Shown in pieces: positions 24,964-32,183 of a stretch of 64,000 nt of DNA. The notes under the pieces are model-generated. The model did no database searches, had not been told where the DNA came from, and was given only the letters and a program-made list of their open reading frames with translations. The stretch is from Saccharopolyspora dendranthemae (GTDB taxonomy: Bacteria > Actinomycetota > Actinomycetes > Mycobacteriales > Pseudonocardiaceae): assembly GCF_007829955.1 (NCBI RefSeq), contig NZ_VIWX01000003.1, forward strand, positions 1 to 64,000, given 5' to 3'. Each line of letters starts with the position of its first letter. Position 1 is the stretch's first letter. A program made the translations under genes and the position numbers.

Positions 24964-25911
24964 TCAGGCGGGTTCCCGGTCCGCGAGGCGGACGAGGACG
25001 ACGCCGGTGATGATCAGGACGCCGCCGAGCACCACGGCCGGACCGGGTTGCTGGTCCAGGAGGAGCCAGGCGAACAGCGCGCTGGTGACGACCTCGATGA
25101 GCGCGACGAAGGAGGCCAAGCGGGATCCGAGGCGTCGAGTGGCGGCCGTTCCCGTCGTGTAGGCGATGGCCGCGGCGATCACGCCGAGCGCCACGAGCGG
25201 TGCCCACCAGGGAGTTTCGCCGATCGCGTAGACAGCGGGGTCGAGGTTCGCGCGCATGGGCAGGATTCCGGTCACGCCGAGGAGCGCCAGGATGATCGTG
25301 GACAGCACGAGGCCCGCACCCGCCAGGGTGATCGGCGGGAGGACCCCGTCGGTCTCGCCCGAGACCAGGAAGTACGCAGCGTTGCCGATCATCGCCGCGA
25401 ACGCCCACGCCGCGCCCGCCCACGCGATATCCGCGCCCGAGGCCAGGTCCAGCGCGAACACCAGTCCGACGATGGCCGAGCACGCGCCCAGGACCGTCAG
25501 CGGTCGCGGCCGTTGACCTCGCCGCAGCCACAACCAGCCCACGATCGCCACCGGTGCCGTGAACTCGATGAGCAGCGCGGGAGCCACGTCCATCGTGCTC
25601 ACCGCGGAGAAGTAGCAGAACTGCGTGCCCGCCATGCCCAGCGCGCCGTAGATCAGCACCGGGCGGAGCTGCGCGCGCAGCAACCACCACCTGCCGCGCA
25701 GCGCGATCAGCGCGAACGGGGACAGCGCCAGCGCGCCCACGCTCAACCGCGCCAGCACCACCGCGCCCGGACTCCACCCGGCTTCGAGCAGACCGCGCGC
25801 CAGCGCACCCGCCATCCCGAACGAGGCCGCCGAGAGCAGTGCGAGCAGCAGCCCGCTCCCGAGCCTCGACGGAGCGCGCACACCAGCGCTGTCATCTCCT
25901 AACCGAGTCAT
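24964..25911 (-). CDS. EamA/DMT-family transporter
   Basis: This 315-residue protein has ten predicted transmembrane helices in two EamA repeats: the first from LLLALLSAASFGMAGALARGLL, the second from GADIAWAGAAWAFAAMIGNAAYF. The usual GxxxTxxxxxxxLGG-like end of each repeat (WLLLDQQPGPAVVLGGVLIITGVVLV) is present. It is a probable exporter of metabolites or amino acids with unknown substrate. It is transcribed divergently from a CGNR-type regulator. Confidence 0.87.
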   Translation of the reverse strand: MTRLGDDSAGVRAPSRLGSGLLLALLSAASFGMAGALARGLLEAGWSPGAVVLARLSVGALALSPFALIALRGRWWLLRAQLRPVLIYGALGMAGTQFCYFSAVSTMDVAPALLIEFTAPVAIVGWLWLRRGQRPRPLTVLGACSAIVGLVFALDLASGADIAWAGAAWAFAAMIGNAAYFLVSGETDGVLPPITLAGAGLVLSTIILALLGVTGILPMRANLDPAVYAIGETPWWAPLVALGVIAAAIAYTTGTAATRRLGSRLASFVALIEVVTSALFAWLLLDQQPGPAVVLGGVLIITGVVLVRLADREPA

Positions 25912-25912
25912 G

Positions 25913-25950
25913 GCAGATGACGCTATGGACGACCCTGTAATATGTCAACA
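25913..25950. promoter_or_regulatory. overlapping divergent promoters of the EamA and CGNR genes
   Basis: Minus strand: TTGACA (25948-25943), a 17-bp spacer and TAGCGT (25925-25920) predict a start at about 25913, just before the EamA ATG at 25911. Plus strand: TAATAT (25938-25943) ends 7 nt before the CGNR ATG at 25950, a leaderless arrangement. The plus -10 and minus -35 share base 25943, so the two promoters should interfere and a single bound regulator could control both. Confidence 0.65.
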
Positions 25951-26486
25951 TGATTTTTGGCCATGACACGGAGGAGGCGCTGCAGGCCGCCGTCGCACTG
26001 ATCAACACCGCGGGCGAGCCCGATTCGCTGACCACAGTCCAGGCCGTCGACTCCTGGTACGCCGAGCACCGCTTCACCGGGCGGCGCGACCGCGACGAGG
26101 CCGAGCTGGACGAGCTCCGCGCCCTGCGCCCGGTCCTGCGCGACCTGCTCACCACCGACCGCGACCGCGCGGCGCACCTGGTCAACGAGATGCTCACCGA
26201 GGCCAACGCCCTCCCCCGGCTCGTGCGGCACGGCGGCGAGGACTGGCACCTGCACGCGGTCGGCTCCGACGCCTCGGTGGCCCGCCGCGTGACTGTGGAG
26301 GTCGCGATGGCGATGGTCGACCTGGTGCGCCTCGACGAGATGTCGCGGCTGTCGGTGTGCGCCGACGAGAACTGCGAGGGCGTGGTCATCGACCTCACCC
26401 GCAACCGCTCCCGCCGCTTCTGCAGCACCGCCTGCGCCAACCGGAACGCCGTCGCCGCCTACCGGGCGAGGAGCAAGAAGCGCTGA
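25950..26486 (+). CDS. CGNR zinc-finger (ABATE/DUF1470) transcription-regulator-like protein
   Basis: The 178-residue protein has an N-terminal helical ABATE-type domain. The C-terminal zinc finger is CADENCEGVVIDLTRNRSRRFCSTACANRNAVAAYRAR, giving a C-X4-C...C-X3-C set. The eponymous CGNR is written CANR here. Such proteins are thought to bind a ligand with the N-terminal domain and DNA with the finger. The divergent, promoter-sharing arrangement with the EamA exporter suggests it regulates that exporter. Confidence 0.85.
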   Translation: MIFGHDTEEALQAAVALINTAGEPDSLTTVQAVDSWYAEHRFTGRRDRDEAELDELRALRPVLRDLLTTDRDRAAHLVNEMLTEANALPRLVRHGGEDWHLHAVGSDASVARRVTVEVAMAMVDLVRLDEMSRLSVCADENCEGVVIDLTRNRSRRFCSTACANRNAVAAYRARSKKR

Positions 26487-26535
26487 TCAGACCGGGTGCG
26501 CGCATCGGCCGACACGATCGGGCAGTATCGGGGGC

Positions 26536-28371
26536 GTGAGCAGCTATCCCGAGGCGAAGATCCCCAGCACCCTGTTCGACGACCCGGAGCGCGAGGCCCG
26601 GTGGCGCGCGCGATTCACGGCTCCGCGGGTGTCCCTGCCCGACTGGGCCCGGGACGCGCCGCAGCGCAGCCTGTACGTGTCGAACTACAGCGGAACCTGG
26701 GAGATCTACGCCTGGGACCGCGACTCCGACGAGCACCGACAGGTCACCGACCGTCCACAGGGGACTTTCCACGGAACGCTCTCGGTCGGCGGCGACAAGA
26801 TCTGGTGGTTCGACGACACCGACGGCGACGAGTTCGGCAGCTGGATCGCGGAGCCCTTCGAGTCCGGGAGCGCTGAGCCCGCGATGCCCGGCACGCACCC
26901 CGGATACCCGGCGGGGCTGGAGCTCGGCAGCTCGGTGACCGCGCTCGGCATGTCCACCGACGACGGCGTCACGGTGTGGGTGGCACGCGACGGCGGCGCG
27001 CCCGAGGTGCTCTACGAGCACGAGCAGGACGGCGGGCTCGCCGCGATGTCCTGGGACGAGACCATGCTCGTCCTCTCGCACTCCGAGCACGGCGACTCCC
27101 GGCACCCCGCGCTGCGGGTGCTGCGCACCGACCGCTCCCCCGTTGCCGAGAAGTGGGACGGCTCCGGCAAGGCCCTCGACGCGCTGTCGTTCGCTCCGGT
27201 CGCGGGCGACCCGCGGCTGCTGGTGCTGCACGAGCGCCGCGGCAAGGAAGAACTGCTGATCTGGGACGTCGTCACCGACACCGAGACCGAGATCCGGCTG
27301 GACCTGCCCGGCGAGGTCTCCGCGGACTGGTTCCCCGACGGCAAGGCGCTGCTCATCGCGCACACCCAGCACGCGCGCACCACCATGCACCGCTACGACC
27401 TGGAGTCCGGCGAGCTCACCGAACTCGCCACCCCTCCGGGCACGGTCGCGGGCGCTTCCGTGCGGCCCGACCACGCGGTCGAGTACGTGTGGTCCTCGGC
27501 CGCCACCCCGTCCCTGGTGCGCACCGTCTCCGCGACCGGTGAGGACCGGGTGCTGCTCACCCCGCCCGGCGAGCGGCCGCCCGGCACGGAGGCCGTGTCG
27601 GACGTGTTCGTCGAGATCCCGGACGGCCCGAACGAGTCGGTGCACGCGCTGGTCGCGCGGCCGGAAGGAGCCGGGGACGGTCCGATGCCGACCGTCTTCA
27701 ACTTGCACGGCGGCCCGCACGCGGCTGACGAGGACCGGTTCTCCGCCTACCGCGCGGCCTGGCTGGACGCGGGTTTCGCCGTCGTGGAGATCAACTACCG
27801 GGGCTCCACCGGGTACGGGTCGGCGTGGCGCGACGCGATCGAGGGCCGTCCCGGCACCACCGAGCTGGAAGACGTCGCCAAGGTGCACGACTGGGCGATC
27901 GAGACCGGGCTGACCACTCCCGCGCTGAGCGCCGTCGCGGGCGCGTCGTGGGGCGGCTACCTGACGTTGCTGGCCCTGGGCACCCAGCCGGAACGCTGGG
28001 CCGGCGGCGTCGCCGGCGTTCCGGTGGCCGACTACGTCTCGGCGTTCGCGGACGAGATGGAACCGCTGCGCGCCTACGACCGGGCGCTGTTCGGCGGCTC
28101 CCCGGAGGAGATCCCGGAGGTCTACGAGAAGGCGTCGCCGATCACCTACGTCGACCAGGTCCGCGCACCCGTCCTGGTGCTGGCCGGCGACAACGACCCG
28201 CGCTGCCCGATCCAGCAGATCCTCAACTACCTGGACCGGCTGGGCGAGCGGGAGGTCCCGTTCGAGTTCTACCGCTACGACGCGGGGCACGGATCGCTGG
28301 TCGTCGCGGAGACCCTGCGCCAGGTCGCGACCGAGATCGACTTCGCCCGCCGCGCAGTCGGCCTCGCCTGA
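26536..28371 (+). CDS. S9-family prolyl-oligopeptidase-type serine peptidase
   Basis: This 611-residue protein has an N-terminal beta-propeller (repeated WD-like blades, residues ~30-350) and a C-terminal alpha/beta hydrolase. The catalytic triad candidates are Ser471 (GASWGGY), Asp552 or Asp554 (GDNDPRCP) and His585 (DAGHGSL). FNLHGGPHA provides the oxyanion region. It probably cleaves short peptides, as acylaminoacyl-peptidase-like enzymes do; there is no signal peptide. GTG at 26536 lies 8 nt after CAGTAT (26523-26528). A 68-bp palindromic repeat begins 10 nt after the stop. Confidence 0.92.
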   Translation: MSSYPEAKIPSTLFDDPEREARWRARFTAPRVSLPDWARDAPQRSLYVSNYSGTWEIYAWDRDSDEHRQVTDRPQGTFHGTLSVGGDKIWWFDDTDGDEFGSWIAEPFESGSAEPAMPGTHPGYPAGLELGSSVTALGMSTDDGVTVWVARDGGAPEVLYEHEQDGGLAAMSWDETMLVLSHSEHGDSRHPALRVLRTDRSPVAEKWDGSGKALDALSFAPVAGDPRLLVLHERRGKEELLIWDVVTDTETEIRLDLPGEVSADWFPDGKALLIAHTQHARTTMHRYDLESGELTELATPPGTVAGASVRPDHAVEYVWSSAATPSLVRTVSATGEDRVLLTPPGERPPGTEAVSDVFVEIPDGPNESVHALVARPEGAGDGPMPTVFNLHGGPHAADEDRFSAYRAAWLDAGFAVVEINYRGSTGYGSAWRDAIEGRPGTTELEDVAKVHDWAIETGLTTPALSAVAGASWGGYLTLLALGTQPERWAGGVAGVPVADYVSAFADEMEPLRAYDRALFGGSPEEIPEVYEKASPITYVDQVRAPVLVLAGDNDPRCPIQQILNYLDRLGEREVPFEFYRYDAGHGSLVVAETLRQVATEIDFARRAVGLA

Positions 28372-28380
28372 CCAGCCGCC

Positions 28381-28448
28381 CCCGGCTTTAGCCCTAACTG
28401 AGCCGACATTTCGGACATGATCATGGCTCGGTTCGGACTAAAACCGGG
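28381..28448 (+). repeat. 68-bp palindromic repeat, copy 2
   Basis: The element starts CCCGGCTTTAGCCC and ends GGACTAAAACCGGG. The 24-nt arms pair with five or six mismatches or wobbles around a centre containing GACATTTCGGACATGATCAT. It has the same length as copies 1 and 3, and the centre is nearly identical to copy 3. It lies 10 nt after the S9 peptidase stop and before another plus-strand gene. Confidence 0.88.
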
Positions 28449-28523
28449 GGCTGCCCACAAGTAGTGGTATCGGTCTCGGTCCGGGGTCGGAATATCTCGT
28501 TCCGAGCGGCTGTCGTTCCGGGT

Positions 28524-29582
28524 GTGAGCCACCTCTTCGAACCGATCAAGCTGCGTGATCTGACCGTCCGCAACCGCGCGTGGGTCTCGCCGATGTGCCA
28601 GTACTCGGCCACCGACGGCGTGCCCAACGACTGGCACCTGGTGCACCTGGGCCAGTTCGCCATCGGTGGCGCCGGCCTGGTCATCGCCGAGGCCTCGGGC
28701 GTCGTGCCGGAAGGCCGCATCAGCCCGAACGACACCGGTATCTACAACGACGAGCAGGTCGCCGCCTGGCGCCGGATCAACGACTTCGTGCACGCGCAGG
28801 GCGCCGCCACCGGCATCCAGCTCGCGCACGCCGGGCGCAAGGCCTCCACCGGCCGGCCGTGGGACGGCGGCACCAGCGTTGACGAGTCCCAGGGCGGCTG
28901 GCAGACCGTCAGCTCCACCGCGAACGCCTTCGGCGACCTGACCGCTCCCCGCGCCCTCACCACCGAGGAAGTCGGCGAGCTGCCCGGCCAGTTCGCCGCC
29001 GCCGCGCGTCGCGCCGACGAAGCCGACTTCGACGTCATCGAGCTGCACTTCGCGCACGGCTACCTGGCGCACCAGTTCTACTCGCCGCTGGTCAACGACC
29101 GCACCGACGCCTACGGCGGCGATTTCGAGAACCGGGTCCGGGTGCTGCTGGAGATCACCGATGCGGTGCGCGAGGTCTGGCCGGAGTCGAAACCGCTGTT
29201 CGCCCGCCTGTCGGCCACCGACTGGGCCGAGGGCGGCTGGACCGGCGACGACTCCGTGCGCCTCTCGCGCCTGCTCGCCCAGCGCGGTGTCGACCTGATC
29301 GACGCTTCGACCGGTGGTGCGATCCCGGACGCGAAGATCCCGGTGCGCTCGGGCTACCAGGTCCCGTTCGCGCGGCAGATCAAGCTGGACGCCGAGGTCC
29401 CCACCGCCTCGGTCGGCTTGATCACCGCACCGGAGCAGGCCGAGGAGATCGTCGCCTCCGGTTCGGCCGACGCGGTGCTGCTCGGCCGCGAGCTGCTGCG
29501 CGACCCGCACTGGCCCATCCACGCCGCCGACCGGCTTCGCGGGGACAGCGTCTGGCCGGTGCAGTACGAGCGAGCACGCTGA
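28524..29582 (+). CDS. NADH:flavin oxidoreductase, old yellow enzyme family (YqjM-like)
   Basis: This 352-residue FMN-dependent TIM-barrel has N-terminal LFEPIKLRDLTVRNRAWVSPMCQYSATDG (the Cys typical of the YqjM/thermophilic-like class), QLAHAGRKAS, ELHFAHGYLAHQFYSPLVNDRTDAYGG and VLLGRELLRDPHWP. It reduces activated alkenes with NAD(P)H. GTG at 28524 (SHLFEPIKL) is the family start; the longer frame from 28464 adds unrelated residues. A strong terminator follows 5 nt after the stop. Confidence 0.92.
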   Translation: MSHLFEPIKLRDLTVRNRAWVSPMCQYSATDGVPNDWHLVHLGQFAIGGAGLVIAEASGVVPEGRISPNDTGIYNDEQVAAWRRINDFVHAQGAATGIQLAHAGRKASTGRPWDGGTSVDESQGGWQTVSSTANAFGDLTAPRALTTEEVGELPGQFAAAARRADEADFDVIELHFAHGYLAHQFYSPLVNDRTDAYGGDFENRVRVLLEITDAVREVWPESKPLFARLSATDWAEGGWTGDDSVRLSRLLAQRGVDLIDASTGGAIPDAKIPVRSGYQVPFARQIKLDAEVPTASVGLITAPEQAEEIVASGSADAVLLGRELLRDPHWPIHAADRLRGDSVWPVQYERAR

Positions 29583-29587
29583 AGCGC

Positions 29588-29623
29588 GAGGTGGGGAAGT
29601 TCTCATGAAAACTTCCCCACCTC
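29588..29623. terminator. bidirectional terminator between the OYE gene and dps
   Basis: A perfect 14-bp stem (29588-29601, GAGGTGGGGAAGTT, with 29610-29623) has an 8-nt loop. It sits exactly between convergent stops at 29582 and 29628. Confidence 0.85.
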
Positions 29624-29627
29624 CCGT

Positions 29628-30167
29628 TCACGCGAGCTGGGCCTGCCACATCCAGTGCGACTTCTCCAGGTCGCTGGCGATGGCGATGAGCAGGTCCTGA
29701 CTGACCAGGTCGGTCTTGTCGGTCTCGTCGATGCGCTTGCGCAGGCGCGCGATGACCTCGCCCAAGCAGCCCACGACCGCCTCGATCACCTGGCCGTCGG
29801 TGCGCCACCCGGACGGGAAGTCCGGCAGTCCCGATCCCTTGGCGACGGTCGAAGCCCGTCCGTCCGGGGACACGCCGATCGTCACGGCGCGCTCGGCGAC
29901 GTCGTCGGCGAATCCGCGAGCGGCGGTGACCAGCTCGTCGAGCTGCAGGTGAACGTCGCGGAAGAACTTGCCCACGACGTTCCAGTGCGCCTGCTTGGCG
30001 ACCAGGTGCAGATCGATCAGATCGAGCAGGGTGTCCTGCAGGGCCCGCCCGGTGATGTCGCTGTCCGAGTCGTTGAGCGGGCTGGTGATCGGCCCCGCGT
30101 TCTTCGCAGCACTCTTCTTCGCCGGGCTCTTCTTCGAATCGGCCTTGGATGCGCTCTTCTGGGCCAT
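29628..30167 (-). CDS. dps: Dps/ferritin-like DNA-protection protein with Lys-rich tail
   Basis: The 179-residue protein has a disordered Lys/Ala/Ser-rich N-terminus (MAQKSASKADSKKSPAKKSAAK), typical of a DNA-binding tail. The four-helix Dps core includes HLVAKQAHWNVVGKFFRDVHLQLDEL, which holds the ferroxidase His/Asp/Glu. Dps assembles as a dodecamer that stores iron and protects DNA from peroxide. ATG at 30167 follows GAGGAGG; the frame runs further upstream without a better start. Confidence 0.9.
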   Translation of the reverse strand: MAQKSASKADSKKSPAKKSAAKNAGPITSPLNDSDSDITGRALQDTLLDLIDLHLVAKQAHWNVVGKFFRDVHLQLDELVTAARGFADDVAERAVTIGVSPDGRASTVAKGSGLPDFPSGWRTDGQVIEAVVGCLGEVIARLRKRIDETDKTDLVSQDLLIAIASDLEKSHWMWQAQLA

Positions 30168-30245
30168 GGGTTCGCACAACCTCCTCAGAAACGTGCAGAC
30201 CCGCATCAGGGTGCTTGTCCTGAGGTACCCGCGCACTTCGGGCGA

Positions 30246-30803
30246 TTACACCCGCTGCGCGGTGAACTCCACCACCTGTCGCCCGATGGTGCGCAGGGTG
30301 GCGGCGACCTTCTCGTCCTCGCAGGCCCCTCCGGGGCCGAAGCGGGTCTCCGCGGAGTTCACGGCTCCGCCCAGCGGCGTCGGCCAGCCGCGCAGCGCGT
30401 GCACGACCGAGCGCAGCGCCTGCAGCGTGGTCACGGACGCCTGCCAGCCGTAGGCGACGCCGATGCAGCCGACGGCTCGCCCGTCGAGGTAGGGCCGGTC
30501 GTCGTCGCGGAGGTCTTCGACGTAGTCGAGGGCGTTCTTGACCAGGCCGGACACCGTTCCGTGGTAGCCGGGAGAGGCGATCAGCACCCCGTCGGCCGCG
30601 CGCAGGGCCTCGACCAGCTCGGCCGCCTGAGCGGTGCGCTCGGTCATGTGCGGGTCGTAGAACGGCAGCACCAGGTCAGCACCGGTGATCGCCCGGACCT
30701 TCGCACCCGCTTCCCTCGCGCCCTCCAGCGCGGCGTGCAGCACGCGCTCGGACTGCGAGTCGGGACGGACCGAGCCACCGACCCCCACCACGGTCACCGT
30801 CAT
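30246..30803 (-). CDS. NAD(P)H-dependent FMN reductase family protein
   Basis: This 185-residue flavodoxin-like protein has VVGVGGSVRPDSQSERVL at the phosphate-binding loop, LPFYDPHM, and the family hallmark GVLIASPGYHGTVSGLVKNALDYVEDL. It probably reduces FMN, quinones or azo compounds. It lies 78 nt upstream of dps on the same strand and may be co-regulated in oxidative stress; no shared promoter was identified. Confidence 0.88.
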   Translation of the reverse strand: MTVTVVGVGGSVRPDSQSERVLHAALEGAREAGAKVRAITGADLVLPFYDPHMTERTAQAAELVEALRAADGVLIASPGYHGTVSGLVKNALDYVEDLRDDDRPYLDGRAVGCIGVAYGWQASVTTLQALRSVVHALRGWPTPLGGAVNSAETRFGPGGACEDEKVAATLRTIGRQVVEFTAQRV

Positions 30804-30974
30804 GTGCCGATCCTTTCACCCGAACCTGGGATGTGTCGCCCCGTTGCGCCTGTCCGGGGTCACGCTAGAACCTCCAGTCCGCTGGAGGTCAAGATCGGCG
30901 AACGAGGATCGGCGACTTGGCTACTTGCGGGTAACGTAAGACACGTCCACCACCTTCCCGGGAAGGCCACGCTC

Positions 30975-32042
30975 ATGCCCAACGTCATCGAAGCGCTGCA
31001 ACCCACGCTCGAAGGCGCCGCGATGCGCGCCGTTTTCGCTCTTCCCCAGCCCCTTCGTCGGCTGATCGCCGGCCGTCCGATCCAGCTCGACGGCCAGGAA
31101 CTCGCGCTCGACGCGCAACTGCTGCTGAAACTGCAGAAGCTGACCGGCCAGAACGGGCTGGCCGCCGCGACGGCGGAGAAGGCCCGCGCCGGAATGGCCC
31201 ACGCGACGAAGATCACCTCGGGCGCTCCGCTGCCCGGCGTAGTCGTCGCCGAACGGAGCATCCCGACCGGCGACGGCGCTCTGCCCGCCCGCCTCTACCG
31301 CCCCAAGGACCTCACCGAAACGAGTCCGCTGCTGGTCTACTACCACGGCGGCGGCTGGGTGATCGGCGACCTGGACAGCCACGACGACCTGTGCCGATTC
31401 CTCGCGAAGCACGCGGGGATCAGGGTGCTGTCGGTGGACTACCGGCTGGCGCCGGAACACCAGTTCCCCGCGGCGCTCGACGACGCGCTCGCGGCCTACT
31501 CCTACGCCGTGGACAACGCCGCCGAGCTCGGCTCGGCGGGCGACGCGATCGCCGTCGGCGGCGATTCCGCGGGCGGCAACCTCGCCGCGGCGGTGGCGCA
31601 GCAGACGACCCGATCGGGCGGGCAGAAGCCGGTGCTGCAGCTGCTGCTCTACCCGGCGGTGGACGCGACCCAGCGGCGCCGCTCGCGGGAGCTGTTCAGC
31701 GACGGGTTCCTGCTCACCGACCACGACATGGACTGGTTCTTGGCGCAGTACTCGCCGGACGAGGCGCACCGCCACGACCCGAGGCTGTCGGTGCTGCTCG
31801 CCGACGACCTCGCGGACCTGCCGACCGCGTACGTGGTGACCTGCGGGTTCGATCCGCTGCGCGATGAGGGCGAGGCCTACGCGAAGGCGCTGTCGGACGC
31901 GGGCGTTCCCGTCGTGGCCCGGCGCTTCCCGGACCTCATCCACGGGTTCACCAACATCCGCCCGGTCGGGAACCGCTTCGAAGAAGCCCTCTTCGAGATC
32001 GTCGGCACCGTCAGGGCAGCCCTGGACCTGCGCAAGGTCTGA
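30975..32042 (+). CDS. alpha/beta-hydrolase, hormone-sensitive-lipase family esterase
   Basis: This 355-residue HSL-family enzyme has the oxyanion motif YYHGGGWVIGD, nucleophile Ser198 in GGDSAGGN, acid Asp293 in CGFDPLRDEG and His323 in LIHGF. The N-terminal ~75 residues form the cap region. It should hydrolyse short- to medium-chain esters or lipids, and lacks a signal peptide. ATG at 30975 follows GGAAGG; the frame is open far upstream but that part has no homology-like features. Confidence 0.9.
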   Translation: MPNVIEALQPTLEGAAMRAVFALPQPLRRLIAGRPIQLDGQELALDAQLLLKLQKLTGQNGLAAATAEKARAGMAHATKITSGAPLPGVVVAERSIPTGDGALPARLYRPKDLTETSPLLVYYHGGGWVIGDLDSHDDLCRFLAKHAGIRVLSVDYRLAPEHQFPAALDDALAAYSYAVDNAAELGSAGDAIAVGGDSAGGNLAAAVAQQTTRSGGQKPVLQLLLYPAVDATQRRRSRELFSDGFLLTDHDMDWFLAQYSPDEAHRHDPRLSVLLADDLADLPTAYVVTCGFDPLRDEGEAYAKALSDAGVPVVARRFPDLIHGFTNIRPVGNRFEEALFEIVGTVRAALDLRKV

Positions 32043-32092
32043 CCCTCCCGGCACTCGCCGAAGCCTCGCGGGGCGTCGGCGGGTGCCGCGTT

Positions 32093-32160
32093 CCCAGTTT
32101 TAGTCCAAACCGAGCCATGATCATGTCCGAAATGTCGGCTCAGTTATGACTAAAACTGGG
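32093..32160 (-). repeat. 68-bp palindromic repeat, copy 3 (inverted orientation)
   Basis: It begins CCCAGTTTTAGTCC and ends GACTAAAACTGGG; the reverse complement matches copies 1 and 2 in register, with the centre nearly identical to copy 2. It lies between the esterase stop (32042) and the IniR-like stop (32184), which are convergent. Confidence 0.88.
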
Positions 32161-32183
32161 AACTGGTGAGGGATCGACGGGCG

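Noticed and set aside
26395..28290. 631-codon minus-strand frame
   Set aside because: Antisense of the S9 peptidase; no start site or recognisable fold.
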